From positions 62,001 to 126,000 of the forward strand of contig NZ_JAKSXV010000075.1 of NCBI RefSeq assembly GCF_022829345.1: DNA of 64,000 nucleotides. The letters run 5' to 3'. Shown piece after piece: positions 8,871 through 21,344 of the stretch. Under the pieces are notes generated by a model, which did not search any database, was not told the origin of the DNA, and saw nothing but the letters and a program-made list of their open reading frames with translations. Origin of the DNA: Methylobacterium sp. J-090 (GTDB taxonomy: Bacteria; Pseudomonadota; Alphaproteobacteria; Rhizobiales; Beijerinckiaceae). The stretch's first letter is position 1, and every line of letters starts with the position of its first letter. The translations under genes were made by a program, and so were the position numbers.

Positions 8871-9875
8871 ATGATCCGTACGCCGCGCTTCGTCCTCGCC
8901 GCCCTGCTGTCGGCCACCCTGATCTCCTCGCCCGCCCTGGCCAACGACAGCGCCGCCGAACTCGACGCCGGCGGCCTCGTCCTCGTGAAGGACCCCGACA
9001 TCGCCCTGACGCGGGAGGACCTGCGCATCGGCCTCGACCGCATCACCGTGCGCTACGTCTTCCGCAATCGCTCGGGAAACCCGCGCACCGTGCGGGTGGC
9101 GTTCCCGCTGCCCCCCATCGATGGCGCCGAACTCGTCACCTCGGCCCAGAGCCTCCCCAACGAATCGAGCGCCAATTTCGTCGGCTTCACCGTGACGGCG
9201 GACGGCACGACTCTGACCCCGCAGCTCGAAGAGCGGGCCTTCCTCGGCACCCGGGAGGTCGGCGACCTCCTGCGCAAGCACGCCATCCCCCTCAACCCCA
9301 TGCGGCGCGACGATCTCGGCAAGGCCCTGGCCAAGCTGACGCCGGCGGCGAAGGCCGAACTCGTGGCAGCCGGGCTCGTCCTGGCCGAGGAAGGGCCGGA
9401 CGGGGGGCAGTGGCGCAGCGAGGCCAAGTTCCATTGGGAGCAGGTGTTTCCGGCGGGACGCGACCTCGTCATCGAGCACGCCTACCGGCCGGTGAAGGGC
9501 AGCCTCCTGATCGAACGGACCATCCTCGACGACCGTGCCTTCCGCGCCCGCCACTGTCTCGACGACGCGGGCGTCGCGGGCATCCGCCGTCTCCTCGCCG
9601 CCAAGGATCGGGAGACCAAGGGCCGGGACGCCACGATCCACGCCGTCGTGGTCCCCTACATCGTCACCACGGCGCGCAACTGGGCGGGCAGCATCGGCAC
9701 CTTCGCGCTCACCATCGACAAGGGGACCCCCAAGACCCTGGTGAGCCTGTGCCGCAGTGGCATCGCCAAGACCGGACCGACCACCTTCGCCTTCACCGCC
9801 ACGGACTACGTGCCCGATTCCGATCTGCGGGTGCTCTTCGTCTCCCCGGATGCGGAGGCCCTCGGCATCCGTTAG
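8871..9875 (+). CDS. DUF4424 family exported protein
   Basis: A 334-residue protein with a signal peptide (MIRTPRFVLAALLSATLISS, cut after PALA before NDSAAELD). The mature protein begins with DUF4424-like sequence: AELDAGGLVLVKDPDIALTR, then ITVRYVFRNRSGNPRTVRVA and FPLPPIDG. It is predicted periplasmic and beta-rich. The family is widespread in Proteobacteria and has no assigned function as far as I know. The ATG at 8871 is chosen because it places the signal peptide at the N-terminus; the frame upstream overlaps nothing useful. Confidence 0.85.
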   Translation: MIRTPRFVLAALLSATLISSPALANDSAAELDAGGLVLVKDPDIALTREDLRIGLDRITVRYVFRNRSGNPRTVRVAFPLPPIDGAELVTSAQSLPNESSANFVGFTVTADGTTLTPQLEERAFLGTREVGDLLRKHAIPLNPMRRDDLGKALAKLTPAAKAELVAAGLVLAEEGPDGGQWRSEAKFHWEQVFPAGRDLVIEHAYRPVKGSLLIERTILDDRAFRARHCLDDAGVAGIRRLLAAKDRETKGRDATIHAVVVPYIVTTARNWAGSIGTFALTIDKGTPKTLVSLCRSGIAKTGPTTFAFTATDYVPDSDLRVLFVSPDAEALGIR

Positions 9876-9924
9876 AGGAGGCCGGAACGCTTCCAGAAAG
9901 ACGCGCGATGCAGAAAGACACGCG

Positions 9925-10494
9925 ATGACCGACGCCGAGACCTTCGAACTCACCCTGGAGCGCATCGCGCTGATCCGCCGGATGGTGGTGGCCTGGAACC
10001 GCGAGGGCGCCGGCGCCCCCGTCGTCCATCCGGATGCGCCCTACGGCAGCACCGACCGGGACGGCGACATCTTCAACGTCACCGGCGACGACGACGGGGC
10101 CGACGAGGAGCATCGGGCGCTGGGCGACGGCCTGGCGGTGTTCTGCGCGAACGCCGTCCTGAAGCCGGGGCGCTACGCCTATCACAACACCCTGGCCAAG
10201 CTCGATCCGACGGATGTCGGCGACGTGTTTCGCGACGAGGCCACGGGCGAGACGCCCGAGCACGTCACCTTCGACGTCAGCGCCGAGCACATCGCCCTGG
10301 TGCAGGCGCTGAACGTGCTCTGGGATACGGCCCGCGACGTGCCGGCCATCGACGTGGCGCGCCCTTACGGCACCGCGTCCGAGCCGCCGACCCTGCACCA
10401 CGAGATGCAGCCCGCCCTGCAGATCTTCTTGCGCTACGCCGACCTCGGGCCGGGGATGTTCCGGCGGGGTGGGGGCGGCTGGGTCGCGGCCTGA
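9925..10494 (+). CDS. Unrecognised cytoplasmic protein with an internal duplication
   Basis: A 189-residue acidic soluble protein with no signal peptide, membrane segment or cysteine pair. Its two halves look homologous: FELTLERIALIRRMVVAWNR ... PDAPYGS (residues 6-41) matches FDVSAEHIALVQALNVLWDT ... ARPYGT (about 113-150), and each is followed by an ExHxAL/LHHEMQPAL-type helix. I know no family for it. The ATG at 9925 is preferred; a second ATG at 9908 is out of frame. It follows the DUF4424 gene by 49 bases and may be in its operon. A terminator follows. Confidence 0.72.
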   Translation: MTDAETFELTLERIALIRRMVVAWNREGAGAPVVHPDAPYGSTDRDGDIFNVTGDDDGADEEHRALGDGLAVFCANAVLKPGRYAYHNTLAKLDPTDVGDVFRDEATGETPEHVTFDVSAEHIALVQALNVLWDTARDVPAIDVARPYGTASEPPTLHHEMQPALQIFLRYADLGPGMFRRGGGGWVAA

Positions 10495-10507
10495 AGATCC
10501 AATGAAG

Positions 10508-10533
10508 ACCCTCTCCCGCGGAGGGGAGAGGGT
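10508..10533. terminator. Terminator between convergent genes
   Basis: A 9- to 10-bp stem (10508-10517 with 10524-10533) built on ACCCTCTCC/GGAGAGGGT with a 6-base loop, between the stops of the 189-residue protein gene and argG. Confidence 0.75.
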
Positions 10534-10542
10534 TCGCGTTCC

Positions 10543-11784
<1,242 letters not shown>

Positions 11785-11969
11785 CGGACTCGCTTCAGGT
11801 TGGAACGGGTATCGGAAGGGGCTGGTCGCGGCTTATCAGCGGACCGCCGATCGGTGCAACCGTCGTGCCGTGGGCGCGTTCGCTCCCCGTGGACACGGCT
11901 TCTGCGGCCTTGCCGGAACCACCGTGACGGGCGAAGCTCGTTCCCTCTCAAATCCCGGAGATTCGACGT

Positions 11970-12599
11970 ATGCCGCGCCGGCCGACCCTCGAATTCTGGT
12001 ACGAGTTCGCCTCCACCTACTCCTACCTCTCGGCCATGCGGATCGAAGCTCTGGCCGATGCCGCCGGGGTCGAGGTGCGCTGGCGGCCCTTCCTCGTCGG
12101 CCCGATCTTCGCTGCGCAGGGGTGGAACTCGTCGCCGTTCAACCTCTATCCCGCCAAGGGCCGGCACATGTGGCGGGACTTCGAGCGCGAGGCCGCCCGC
12201 CTCGGCCTTCCGCCGGTGACGCGCCCCGATCCGTTCCCGCAGAACAGCCTCAGCGCCACTCGGGCGGCCACCTACGGCATGGACCACGACTGGCTCGTGC
12301 CGTTCTCCAAGGCGGTCTACGCGGCCGAGTTCGCGCGGGGCCAGTCCATCGCCGAGCCGCCGGCGGTGGTCGCCCTCCTCAACGGCCTCGGCCTCGACGG
12401 GACGATCATCCTGAAACAGGCGGCGGCCGAGGCGAACAAGGGGCGTCTGCGCGTCAACGGCGAGGAGGCGCGCTCGCGCGGCATCTTCGGTGCGCCGACC
12501 TTCCTCACCGGCGATGGCGAATTGTTCTGGGGCAACGACCGCCTGGAACAGGCCCTGGCCTGGGCGGCGGGCGATCGTCCGGGAGCGATGCGCGAGTAG
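11970..12599 (+). CDS. 2-hydroxychromene-2-carboxylate isomerase family protein
   Basis: A 209-residue DsbA-like thioredoxin-fold protein of the kappa-GST/NahD type: EFWYEFASTYSYLSAMRIEA at the start, then RPFLVGPIFAAQGW and the cis-Pro motif FGAPTFLTGDGELFWGNDRL near the C-terminus. It has no CXXC, so it is not a disulfide oxidoreductase; homologues isomerise 2-hydroxychromene-2-carboxylate with glutathione or act on related substrates. No aromatic degradation genes are nearby, so the real substrate is open. Cytoplasmic, ATG at 11970. Confidence 0.88.
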   Translation: MPRRPTLEFWYEFASTYSYLSAMRIEALADAAGVEVRWRPFLVGPIFAAQGWNSSPFNLYPAKGRHMWRDFEREAARLGLPPVTRPDPFPQNSLSATRAATYGMDHDWLVPFSKAVYAAEFARGQSIAEPPAVVALLNGLGLDGTIILKQAAAEANKGRLRVNGEEARSRGIFGAPTFLTGDGELFWGNDRLEQALAWAAGDRPGAMRE

Positions 12600-12665
12600 A
12601 CGTTTCGTCCCGGCCCGAACGGGACTAGAAACCGGCCCGATCGTTCCTCGCTTCCGGGCCACCCC

Positions 12666-13361
12666 ATGCGCTTCGACCGTCGGCACTTCCTCGCCTCCAC
12701 CGCCGGCCTCGGCATCGGCCTCGCGGGCGCCGGCCGGGCCTTCGCCCAGGGCTACGGCCAAGCCTACAAGGTCGACAGCGACGAGGGCCGGCCCGTGGCC
12801 AACACCCGCCTGCCCGGCGAGATCGTCGGCGAGATCTCGGGGCTCAAGGGTGTGACCTATGTCGGACCGGCCGAGGCCGAGACGACCCTATACGAGTTCT
12901 TCGACTACAATTGCCCGTATTGCCGTAAGGCCGCCGCCGACATGGTCTCTCTGGCCGAGAGCGACCCGACCCTGCGGATCGGTCTGGTCAACAACCCGAT
13001 CCTGTCGCCGCAATCGGCCCAGGCCGCCAAGGTGGCCCTCGCCGTCCAGCGCAAGCTCGGTTCGGCCGCCGCCTGGAGCCTCTACCGGACGCTGCTCGGG
13101 GGACGCGGCACCATCGACGGAACCGGCGCCCTCAAGGCGGCGGCCAAGCTCGGCGTACCGTCGGCCGAACTGGAGACCATCGGCGACAGCGAGGAGGTCC
13201 GCCTCGCCCTCAAGGCGCAGATGCGGATGGCGGCCGATCTCGGGCTGGCCGCGACCCCGTCCTACGTGCTCGGCAACACCGGACTCCTCGGCCATCCCGG
13301 CGCGAAATCCCTCGCGCGGATGATCGCCGCCACCCGGCGCTGCGACCGGATCGCCTGCTGA
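12666..13361 (+). CDS. Exported DsbA-family thiol:disulfide protein
   Basis: A 231-residue protein with a twin-arginine-like signal (RRHFLASTAGLGIGLAGAG, cut after AFA). The thioredoxin fold carries CPYC (FFDYNCPYCRKAAADM, about residue 81-84) and the cis-Pro loop ATPSYVLG, as in DsbA/ScsC-type oxidoreductases. A last Cys pair (CDRIAC) ends the protein. It probably handles disulfides in the periplasm. It follows the isomerase gene by 66 bases on the same strand, and the two thioredoxin-fold genes may be co-transcribed. Short hairpins at 12607-12660 lie between them. Confidence 0.88.
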   Translation: MRFDRRHFLASTAGLGIGLAGAGRAFAQGYGQAYKVDSDEGRPVANTRLPGEIVGEISGLKGVTYVGPAEAETTLYEFFDYNCPYCRKAAADMVSLAESDPTLRIGLVNNPILSPQSAQAAKVALAVQRKLGSAAAWSLYRTLLGGRGTIDGTGALKAAAKLGVPSAELETIGDSEEVRLALKAQMRMAADLGLAATPSYVLGNTGLLGHPGAKSLARMIAATRRCDRIAC

Positions 13362-13660
13362 ACCCGCCTCACCTTCGCCACCGTTTGGCGCGAGCGATGC
13401 CTCGGCGCACGATCGCACCGCACAAGCCGGCGCGTCCCCGTTCGGGTCGCGTTTCGCTCTTCGGCTGTCCCGCGCCAGCGCGGCCGTTCGTCTTGCGCCT
13501 CCACAACCCGCATGCTAGGCCCTCGCCGCGCCGGAAGGGCGGGTTTTTCCATGACTCGCGCAGACCGGCACGTTCCCAATCCTGACGGTTCCGCACGCCT
13601 GCGCCGGACACGGTACACGGCGGCCGGAACCCTAGGGCCGGATTGAAGAGAGAGCGGCGC
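13362..13660 (+). other. 299-base intergenic stretch ahead of the ATP synthase operon
   Basis: No convincing gene: short frames of 66 (plus) and 80 (minus) codons are Arg-rich and lack family features. It must hold the promoter of the F1 operon. I see no confident -35/-10 pair; GAAGAGAG just before 13661 is the Shine-Dalgarno for atpH. Confidence 0.4.
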
Positions 13661-14233
13661 GTGGCGCAGAACGGTTCCGAGGCGGCTTCTCCGGTTGCAG
13701 GCGTGGCAGCGCGCTACGCGTCGGCCTTGTTCGAGCTGGCGCGCGACGAGCGCGCCGTCGACGGCGTGGCCGAGAGCCTGGAGCGCTTCGGCGCCCTGCT
13801 CAGCGAGAGTGCGGACCTGCGCCGGCTCGTGCGCAGCCCGGTCTTCTCAGGCGCCGAGCAGGAGGCCGCCATCGGGGCGATCCTCGACAAGGCGGAGATC
13901 ACGGGTCTCGGCGCGAACTTCATCCGTCTCGCCGCCGCCAACCGCCGCCTGTTCGCCCTGCCGGACATGATCCGCGCCTTCCGCGTCCTGGTGCGGGAAT
14001 CGAAGGGCATCGTCCGCGCCGAGGTCAGCGTCGCCGAGCGTCCCTCGGATGCGGTGATCGAGGAGATCAAGGCCAGCCTGCGCGACGTCGCCCGCGCCGA
14101 GATCGACCTCGATCTCAGGATCGACCCGAGCCTGATCGGCGGCCTCGTCGTCAAGATCGGCAGCCGCATGGTCGACGCGTCCCTGCGGACCAAGCTCAAC
14201 GGAATTCGCCTTGCGATGCGGGAAGCCCGGTAA
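13661..14233 (+). CDS. atpH: ATP synthase F1 delta subunit
   Basis: A 190-residue peripheral stalk subunit joining F1 to F0. The family pattern is clear: GVAARYASALFELARDE at the start, VRSPVFSGAEQEAAI, NFIRLAAANRRLFALPDMI, and the C-terminal DPSLIGGLVVKIGSRMVDASLRTKL. The GTG at 13661 follows GAAGAGAG at good spacing and gives VAQNGSE as first residues; a TTG at 13643 is less likely. First gene of the F1 operon atpH-A-G-D-(82 aa)-C. Confidence 0.97.
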   Translation: MAQNGSEAASPVAGVAARYASALFELARDERAVDGVAESLERFGALLSESADLRRLVRSPVFSGAEQEAAIGAILDKAEITGLGANFIRLAAANRRLFALPDMIRAFRVLVRESKGIVRAEVSVAERPSDAVIEEIKASLRDVARAEIDLDLRIDPSLIGGLVVKIGSRMVDASLRTKLNGIRLAMREAR

Positions 14234-15832
<1,599 letters not shown>

Positions 15833-15907
15833 TCGCTGGCCTGAAGGACCCTCGGCCGATCCGTTCGGACCGGCCGAACGTCAGTGCAAGAACGTCAGTC
15901 TCAGTGA

Positions 15908-15929
15908 GGCGCCCGGAAAGCCGGGCGCC
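15908..15929 (+). terminator. Hairpin between atpA and atpG
   Basis: A perfect 9-bp GC stem (15908-15916 with 15921-15929) and a 4-base AAAG loop, followed by CCTTCTTG. It sits inside the operon, 40 bases before atpG, so it may be an attenuator or an mRNA-stabilising hairpin rather than a full terminator. Confidence 0.55.
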
Positions 15930-15968
15930 CCTTCTTGAGCCGCAGCGGATGGATCTGGAAGTCACCCC

Positions 15969-16844
15969 ATGGCGAGTTTGAAGGATCTGCGTAACCGCAT
16001 CGCTTCGGTGAAGGGGACGCAGAAGATCACCAAGGCCATGCAGATGGTCGCCGCCGCGAAGCTCCGGCGCGCCCAGATGGCCGCCGAGAGCGCGCGTCCC
16101 TATGCCGAGAAGATGTCCCAGGTGCTCGGCAACCTCGCGGCCAACCTCGTCGGCGGCGTCCAGGGCCCGAAGCTTCTCTCCGGCACCGGCTCGGAGAAGA
16201 CCCATCTGCTCATCGTCTGCACGGCCGATCGCGGCCTGTGCGGCGGCTTCAATTCGTCCATCGTGCGTCTCGCCCGTGAGCACATCCGCCGGCTGACGGC
16301 CGAGGGCAAGACGGTGAAGATCGTCACCGTCGGCAAGAAGGGCTACGACCTCCTGCGCCGCCAGTACCGCGATCAGATCATCGAGAACCGCGACCTGCGC
16401 GGCAACAAGCCGGTGGATTACGAGTTCGCCGCCGAGATCGCCGACAGCGTCATCGCCCGCTTCGAAGCCGGCGAGTTCGACGTGGCGACGTTGTTCTACT
16501 CGCGCTTCCGCTCCGTGATCGCCCAGGTGCCCACCGCCCAGAAGCTGATCCCGGCCGAGCTGCCCGAGACCGGCGCCACCGCCCCCGACGCGGCCCTGCA
16601 GTTCGAGCCGGACGAGGAGACGATCCTCGACACCCTGCTGCCGCGCAACCTCACGGTTCAGGTGTTCCGCGCGCTCCTCGAGAACGCCGCCTCCGAGCAG
16701 GGTGCCCGCACGGGTGCCATGGACTCCGCCACGCGCAACGCGGGCGAGATGATCAAGAAGCAGACGCAGATCTACAACCGCACGCGTCAGGCCATGATCA
16801 CCAAGGAACTCATCGAAATCATCTCGGGCGCCGAGGCCCTCTAG
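15969..16844 (+). CDS. atpG: ATP synthase F1 gamma subunit
   Basis: A 291-residue central rotor subunit. The ends are the conserved coiled-coil parts: [20 protein letters not shown] at the N-terminus and [20 protein letters not shown] near the C-terminus; [13 protein letters not shown] lies between. Start ATG at 15969, 136 bases after atpA, a longer gap than elsewhere in the operon and one that holds a hairpin. Confidence 0.98.
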   Translation: MASLKDLRNRIASVKGTQKITKAMQMVAAAKLRRAQMAAESARPYAEKMSQVLGNLAANLVGGVQGPKLLSGTGSEKTHLLIVCTADRGLCGGFNSSIVRLAREHIRRLTAEGKTVKIVTVGKKGYDLLRRQYRDQIIENRDLRGNKPVDYEFAAEIADSVIARFEAGEFDVATLFYSRFRSVIAQVPTAQKLIPAELPETGATAPDAALQFEPDEETILDTLLPRNLTVQVFRALLENAASEQGARTGAMDSATRNAGEMIKKQTQIYNRTRQAMITKELIEIISGAEAL

Positions 16845-18350
<1,506 letters not shown>

Positions 18351-18352
18351 TC

Positions 18353-18601
18353 TTGAACACCAGGATCGGTCTTCTCCTCGTCGGCCTCCTGGTCGGTGGC
18401 CTCGTCGGGTATCTCACCCGGCCCCAGGCCGCCGAGATCAGAATCGGCGACTTTAGCCTCGAGGTTCAGGGGGACAAGCCGGCCGGTACGGGCGGCGGCT
18501 CCCTGACCACCGGCCAGATGCAGCATATCGGCATCTTCGGCGTCATCGGCGCGGCTCTGGGCCTCGGCGCCGGCTTCGTCGCCGGTCGCGGCCGGGCCTG
18601 A
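18353..18601 (+). CDS. Small membrane protein inserted between atpD and atpC
   Basis: An 82-residue protein with two hydrophobic segments, residues about 4-22 (RIGLLLVGLLVGGLVGYL) and 58-78 (HIGIFGVIGAALGLGAGFVA), joined by a polar Gly-rich loop. The start is a TTG two bases after the atpD stop, so translation may be coupled. No family is recognised. It is not the F0 subunit c, which has a longer hairpin with an essential acid; no acidic residue is in either segment here. Its place in the operon suggests a role in ATP synthase assembly or regulation, but that is inference, and the frame could be chance, although its hydrophobic segments argue for a real protein. Confidence 0.65.
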   Translation: MNTRIGLLLVGLLVGGLVGYLTRPQAAEIRIGDFSLEVQGDKPAGTGGGSLTTGQMQHIGIFGVIGAALGLGAGFVAGRGRA

Positions 18602-18678
18602 ACCGTTCCACGGCGCACGGCCCCGGGCCGCGCGCCGTCTCTCAACGACAGACACCCCGAACCGGGATTCGCGACGTC

Positions 18679-19080
18679 ATGGCCACCTTCCAGTTCGATT
18701 TCGTCGGTCCCGAGCGGACGGTGTATTCCGGCCCCATCGAGGCCGTGCAGCTGCCCGGCGTCGAGGGCGAGATGACCGTCCTGCCGGGGCACGCCCCCGT
18801 CCTGACCGCCCTCAAGGTCGGCGTCATCGTCATCAACGAGGCCGGGCACGCCGGCAAGCGCGTGCTCGTGCGCGGAGGCTTCGCCGATATCGGGCCGACC
18901 TCCGTCACCGTCATCGCCGAGCGGGCCAATCCGTTCGAGGAGATCACGCCGGAATCCCTCGACCGCGACATCGCCGCCATCGAGCTGCAGCGCGACGCGA
19001 CCACGGATTTTGCCAAGAAGGACGAGCTCAACGGCCAGATCGTCCAGCTTCAGGATGCCAAGGTCGCCCTGGCGTTTTGA
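18679..19080 (+). CDS. atpC: ATP synthase F1 epsilon subunit
   Basis: A 133-residue subunit. The N-terminal beta sandwich begins ATFQFDFVGPERTVYSGPIE and includes LPGVEGEMTVLPGHAPVLTA; a short helical C-terminus follows (about 90-133). In alphaproteobacteria epsilon is often short in its inhibitory helices and the zeta subunit takes the inhibitory role; the helices here are modest. Last gene of the operon, ending before a hairpin. Confidence 0.97.
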   Translation: MATFQFDFVGPERTVYSGPIEAVQLPGVEGEMTVLPGHAPVLTALKVGVIVINEAGHAGKRVLVRGGFADIGPTSVTVIAERANPFEEITPESLDRDIAAIELQRDATTDFAKKDELNGQIVQLQDAKVALAF

Positions 19081-19144
19081 TCCGGCGTCCGCTTGATCGA
19101 AGCGGTCGCAGGATCACGAAGCCCGCGCGGCGCTTGAGCGAAGC

Positions 19145-19181
19145 CCAAATCCGCCATCCCGAAGGGATCAACCGGATTTGG
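19145..19181. terminator. Bidirectional hairpin between atpC and cca
   Basis: Outer stem 19145-19153 with 19173-19181 (CCAAATCCG/CGGATTTGG) and inner stem 19156-19160 with 19164-19168 (ATCCC/GGGAT). It lies between two convergent genes and probably ends both transcripts. Confidence 0.7.
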
Positions 19182-19189
19182 TACGAGGT

Positions 19190-20422
19190 TCAGTCCAGGG
19201 CGCGGGCGAGCAGGATCTTGCGTGCGCCCGCATCGGCCTGACAGCCGCCGGCGAGCCAGAGCGCGCGCGCACGGCTCAGACGCCGTCCGATCTCAGGCCC
19301 GGCCGGGATGCCCCTTGCCAGGAGATCGCCCCCGGTCAGGGGAAAGACCGGCACCGGCACTTCGCCCCGAACCATCCGACCGAGCAGATCGCGGGCCTCC
19401 GGCGTCGGATGCGGTCGGTCACCGCCGTCCAGAACAGCGAGGGCGAGCGCGAGGGCCCAGGCTCCGTGAACGGCCGTCAGGCTTCGCACCCCGAAACCGT
19501 CGATCTCGGCCGTGTCCTTCACAGCGGCGAGCGCCCTGGCATAGACCACGAGCCCGTTCTGTTCCGCCTTCGACAGGCGTAGCCGCAAGGCCAGCCGCTC
19601 CGCGTCGTCCACCGAGAACACCGCGAGGGCCGCCAACCGTGCGGTCTCGTCCCAGGGCGGCCGGGCCACCCGTTCGAACCGCCGGAGATCGCCGATCCCG
19701 CCGATGAGCCGGCCTAGAAGCCCCGTCTCGCTCAAGGTCGTCACCGCCGGCACCGCGCCGGTTGCGAGAAGCAGCTTCAGCAGCTCCGAACGCACCCGCT
19801 CGCGCGACAGGCCATCGAGGGCCGCCCGAGCCCTGATGCAGGCCGCCAAGCCTTCAGGGTCGGGTACCCCGGCGCCGTAGCGGGCCTGGAACCGGAAGAA
19901 CCGCAGGATGCGCAGGGCATCCTCGCGGATGCGGGTCGCAGCCTCGCCGATGAAGCGGACGCGGCCGGCCGCGAGGTCCGCCATCCCCCCCGTCGTGTCG
20001 TGCAATTCCCCGGTCGCATCGACCGAGAGGGCGTTGATGGTGAAATCCCGCCGCTCCGCATCGAGGCCGAAGTCGCGGCCGAAGCGGACCACGGCGTGGC
20101 GCCCGTCGGTCTCGATGTCCTCGCGCAGGGTCGTGACCTCGAACGTCGCCCCCTCGGCCGTCAGCGTGACGGTACCGTGCTCGATCCCCGTGGGGATGCT
20201 GCGCAGGCCGGCGGCTCCGGCCCGGGCGATGACGGCGTCGGGCAGGAGGGTGGTGGCGAGATCGATGTCGTCGGAGGGATGGCCGAGGAGCGCGTCGCGC
20301 ACGCAGCCGCCGACGAGGCGCGTGTGCTCGCCCGGCACGCTCAGCGCCGTCAGCACCCGGGCGAGGCCGGGCGTCGCGAGGAGACGGCGCGGTCCGTCGG
20401 GATCGAGGCGGTGCCCGCTCAC
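19190..20422 (-). CDS. cca: CCA-adding tRNA nucleotidyltransferase
   Basis: A 410-residue class II nucleotidyltransferase that adds or repairs the 3' CCA of tRNAs. Motifs: VGGCVRDALLGHPSDDIDLAT (two catalytic Asp in DDIDLA), RRDFTINALSVD, then DALRILRFFRFQARYG. The C-terminal about 200 residues are the helical tail. Class II enzymes add C and A or only part; this cannot be told apart by sight. The GTG start at 20422 overlaps the stop of the DUF6111 gene by four bases (GTGA), indicating translational coupling. Confidence 0.95.
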   Translation of the reverse strand: MSGHRLDPDGPRRLLATPGLARVLTALSVPGEHTRLVGGCVRDALLGHPSDDIDLATTLLPDAVIARAGAAGLRSIPTGIEHGTVTLTAEGATFEVTTLREDIETDGRHAVVRFGRDFGLDAERRDFTINALSVDATGELHDTTGGMADLAAGRVRFIGEAATRIREDALRILRFFRFQARYGAGVPDPEGLAACIRARAALDGLSRERVRSELLKLLLATGAVPAVTTLSETGLLGRLIGGIGDLRRFERVARPPWDETARLAALAVFSVDDAERLALRLRLSKAEQNGLVVYARALAAVKDTAEIDGFGVRSLTAVHGAWALALALAVLDGGDRPHPTPEARDLLGRMVRGEVPVPVFPLTGGDLLARGIPAGPEIGRRLSRARALWLAGGCQADAGARKILLARALD

Positions 20423-20676
20423 TGGAAACGGCCCGGCACCACCACGCCGTTCTCCATGTGCGGCGGCACGTAGCCGCCGCGATGGCGCTCTCCGAACAGC
20501 CCCGTGGCCACGAGGGACAGGATCACCAGCACGATCCCCGCCAGGGTCAGGCGGAAGACCTTGCCCTCCCAGTGGGCATGGTGCCGGGGATGCCGCCCGC
20601 TGAGGGCGAGATACCCCGCGAACAGCAGGAACGGCAGGAGGAAGATCAGGACTTCCTCGACGAGCTTGCGGATCAT
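20419..20676 (-). CDS. DUF6111 family small membrane protein
   Basis: An 85-residue protein with two transmembrane segments, about residues 7-25 (EEVLIFLLPFLLFAGYLAL) and 43-62 (LTLAGIVLVILSLVATGLF), then a short tail GERHRGGYVPPHMENG. This small family is regularly found just before cca in alphaproteobacteria, and its function is unknown to me. ATG at 20676; stop overlaps the cca start. Confidence 0.82.
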   Translation of the reverse strand: MIRKLVEEVLIFLLPFLLFAGYLALSGRHPRHHAHWEGKVFRLTLAGIVLVILSLVATGLFGERHRGGYVPPHMENGVVVPGRFQ

Positions 20677-20711
20677 GACACTCTCATTCGGGCCGGCGGC
20701 AAGGTGCCGGA

Positions 20712-21344
20712 TCAGGGATAAAGGCGTTCGTGAAGGTTGTTCACGATGCCGGCCGTCACGCCCCAGATCCGATGGGCGCCGTAGGCGATCACATAGTAGC
20801 GCCGGGTGCGTCCCCGCCAGACCGCGCTCTCGATCCGCCGCCGGCCCCGGTCGAGGAGATAGGAGAGCGGCGCCTCGAAGGTCTCGGCGACCTCGTCGGG
20901 GTTGAGGCGCAGGGTGGCGCCCGGATCGACGAGGCCGAGCACGGGCGTCACCAGGAACCCCGTGGCCGAGAGGTAGGGGTCGAGATAACCGAGGGTCCGG
21001 ATCGCGCCGGCCTCGAGGCCGATCTCCTCGCGGGCCTCCCGCAGGGCGGCGCCGGCCGGGGTCGCATCGCTGGGGTCGATCTTGCCGCCCGGAAACGCGA
21101 TCTGGCCGGAATGGTCGCGCAGGTGCGCGGAGCGGACGGTGAAGACGACGCCGAGCCCATCGGGGCGCGGCACCACCGGCACCAGCACCGCCGCGCGCCG
21201 ATGCGGCCCCGCCGGCACCACGTCGATGCCGTCGAGATCGTGGTCGCCGCGGGGGTTGGCCGTCGGGTCCCCCAGCCCGGGCGGCTCCGCGTCAAGATAC
21301 AGGGCGGCGCGCCGGACGAGGTCGGCGACGGCGGCATCGCTCAT
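20712..21344 (-). CDS. CoA pyrophosphatase (NUDIX hydrolase)
   Basis: A 210-residue NUDIX protein of the NudL/CoAse type. The NUDIX box reads FPGGKIDPSDATPAGAALRE then AREEIGLEAGA, with the CoAse-type GGK.D..D lead. It is expected to split CoA and its oxidised or acyl forms into 4'-phosphopantetheine and 3',5'-ADP. The start ATG at 21344 overlaps the upstream DUF1285 stop (ATGA). Second gene of a tight minus-strand unit (DUF1285, this, DUF6111, cca). Confidence 0.92.
   Translation of the reverse strand: MSDAAVADLVRRAALYLDAEPPGLGDPTANPRGDHDLDGIDVVPAGPHRRAAVLVPVVPRPDGLGVVFTVRSAHLRDHSGQIAFPGGKIDPSDATPAGAALREAREEIGLEAGAIRTLGYLDPYLSATGFLVTPVLGLVDPGATLRLNPDEVAETFEAPLSYLLDRGRRRIESAVWRGRTRRYYVIAYGAHRIWGVTAGIVNNLHERLYP

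Noticed and set aside
8160-9965. Minus-strand frame of 601 codons over mtgA and DUF4424
   Set aside because: Shadow of two real genes; no domain, and the real genes have signal peptides and motifs.
13369-13611. Small frames of 66-80 codons on both strands before atpH
   Set aside because: Arg-rich, no Shine-Dalgarno or family; more likely the atp promoter region.
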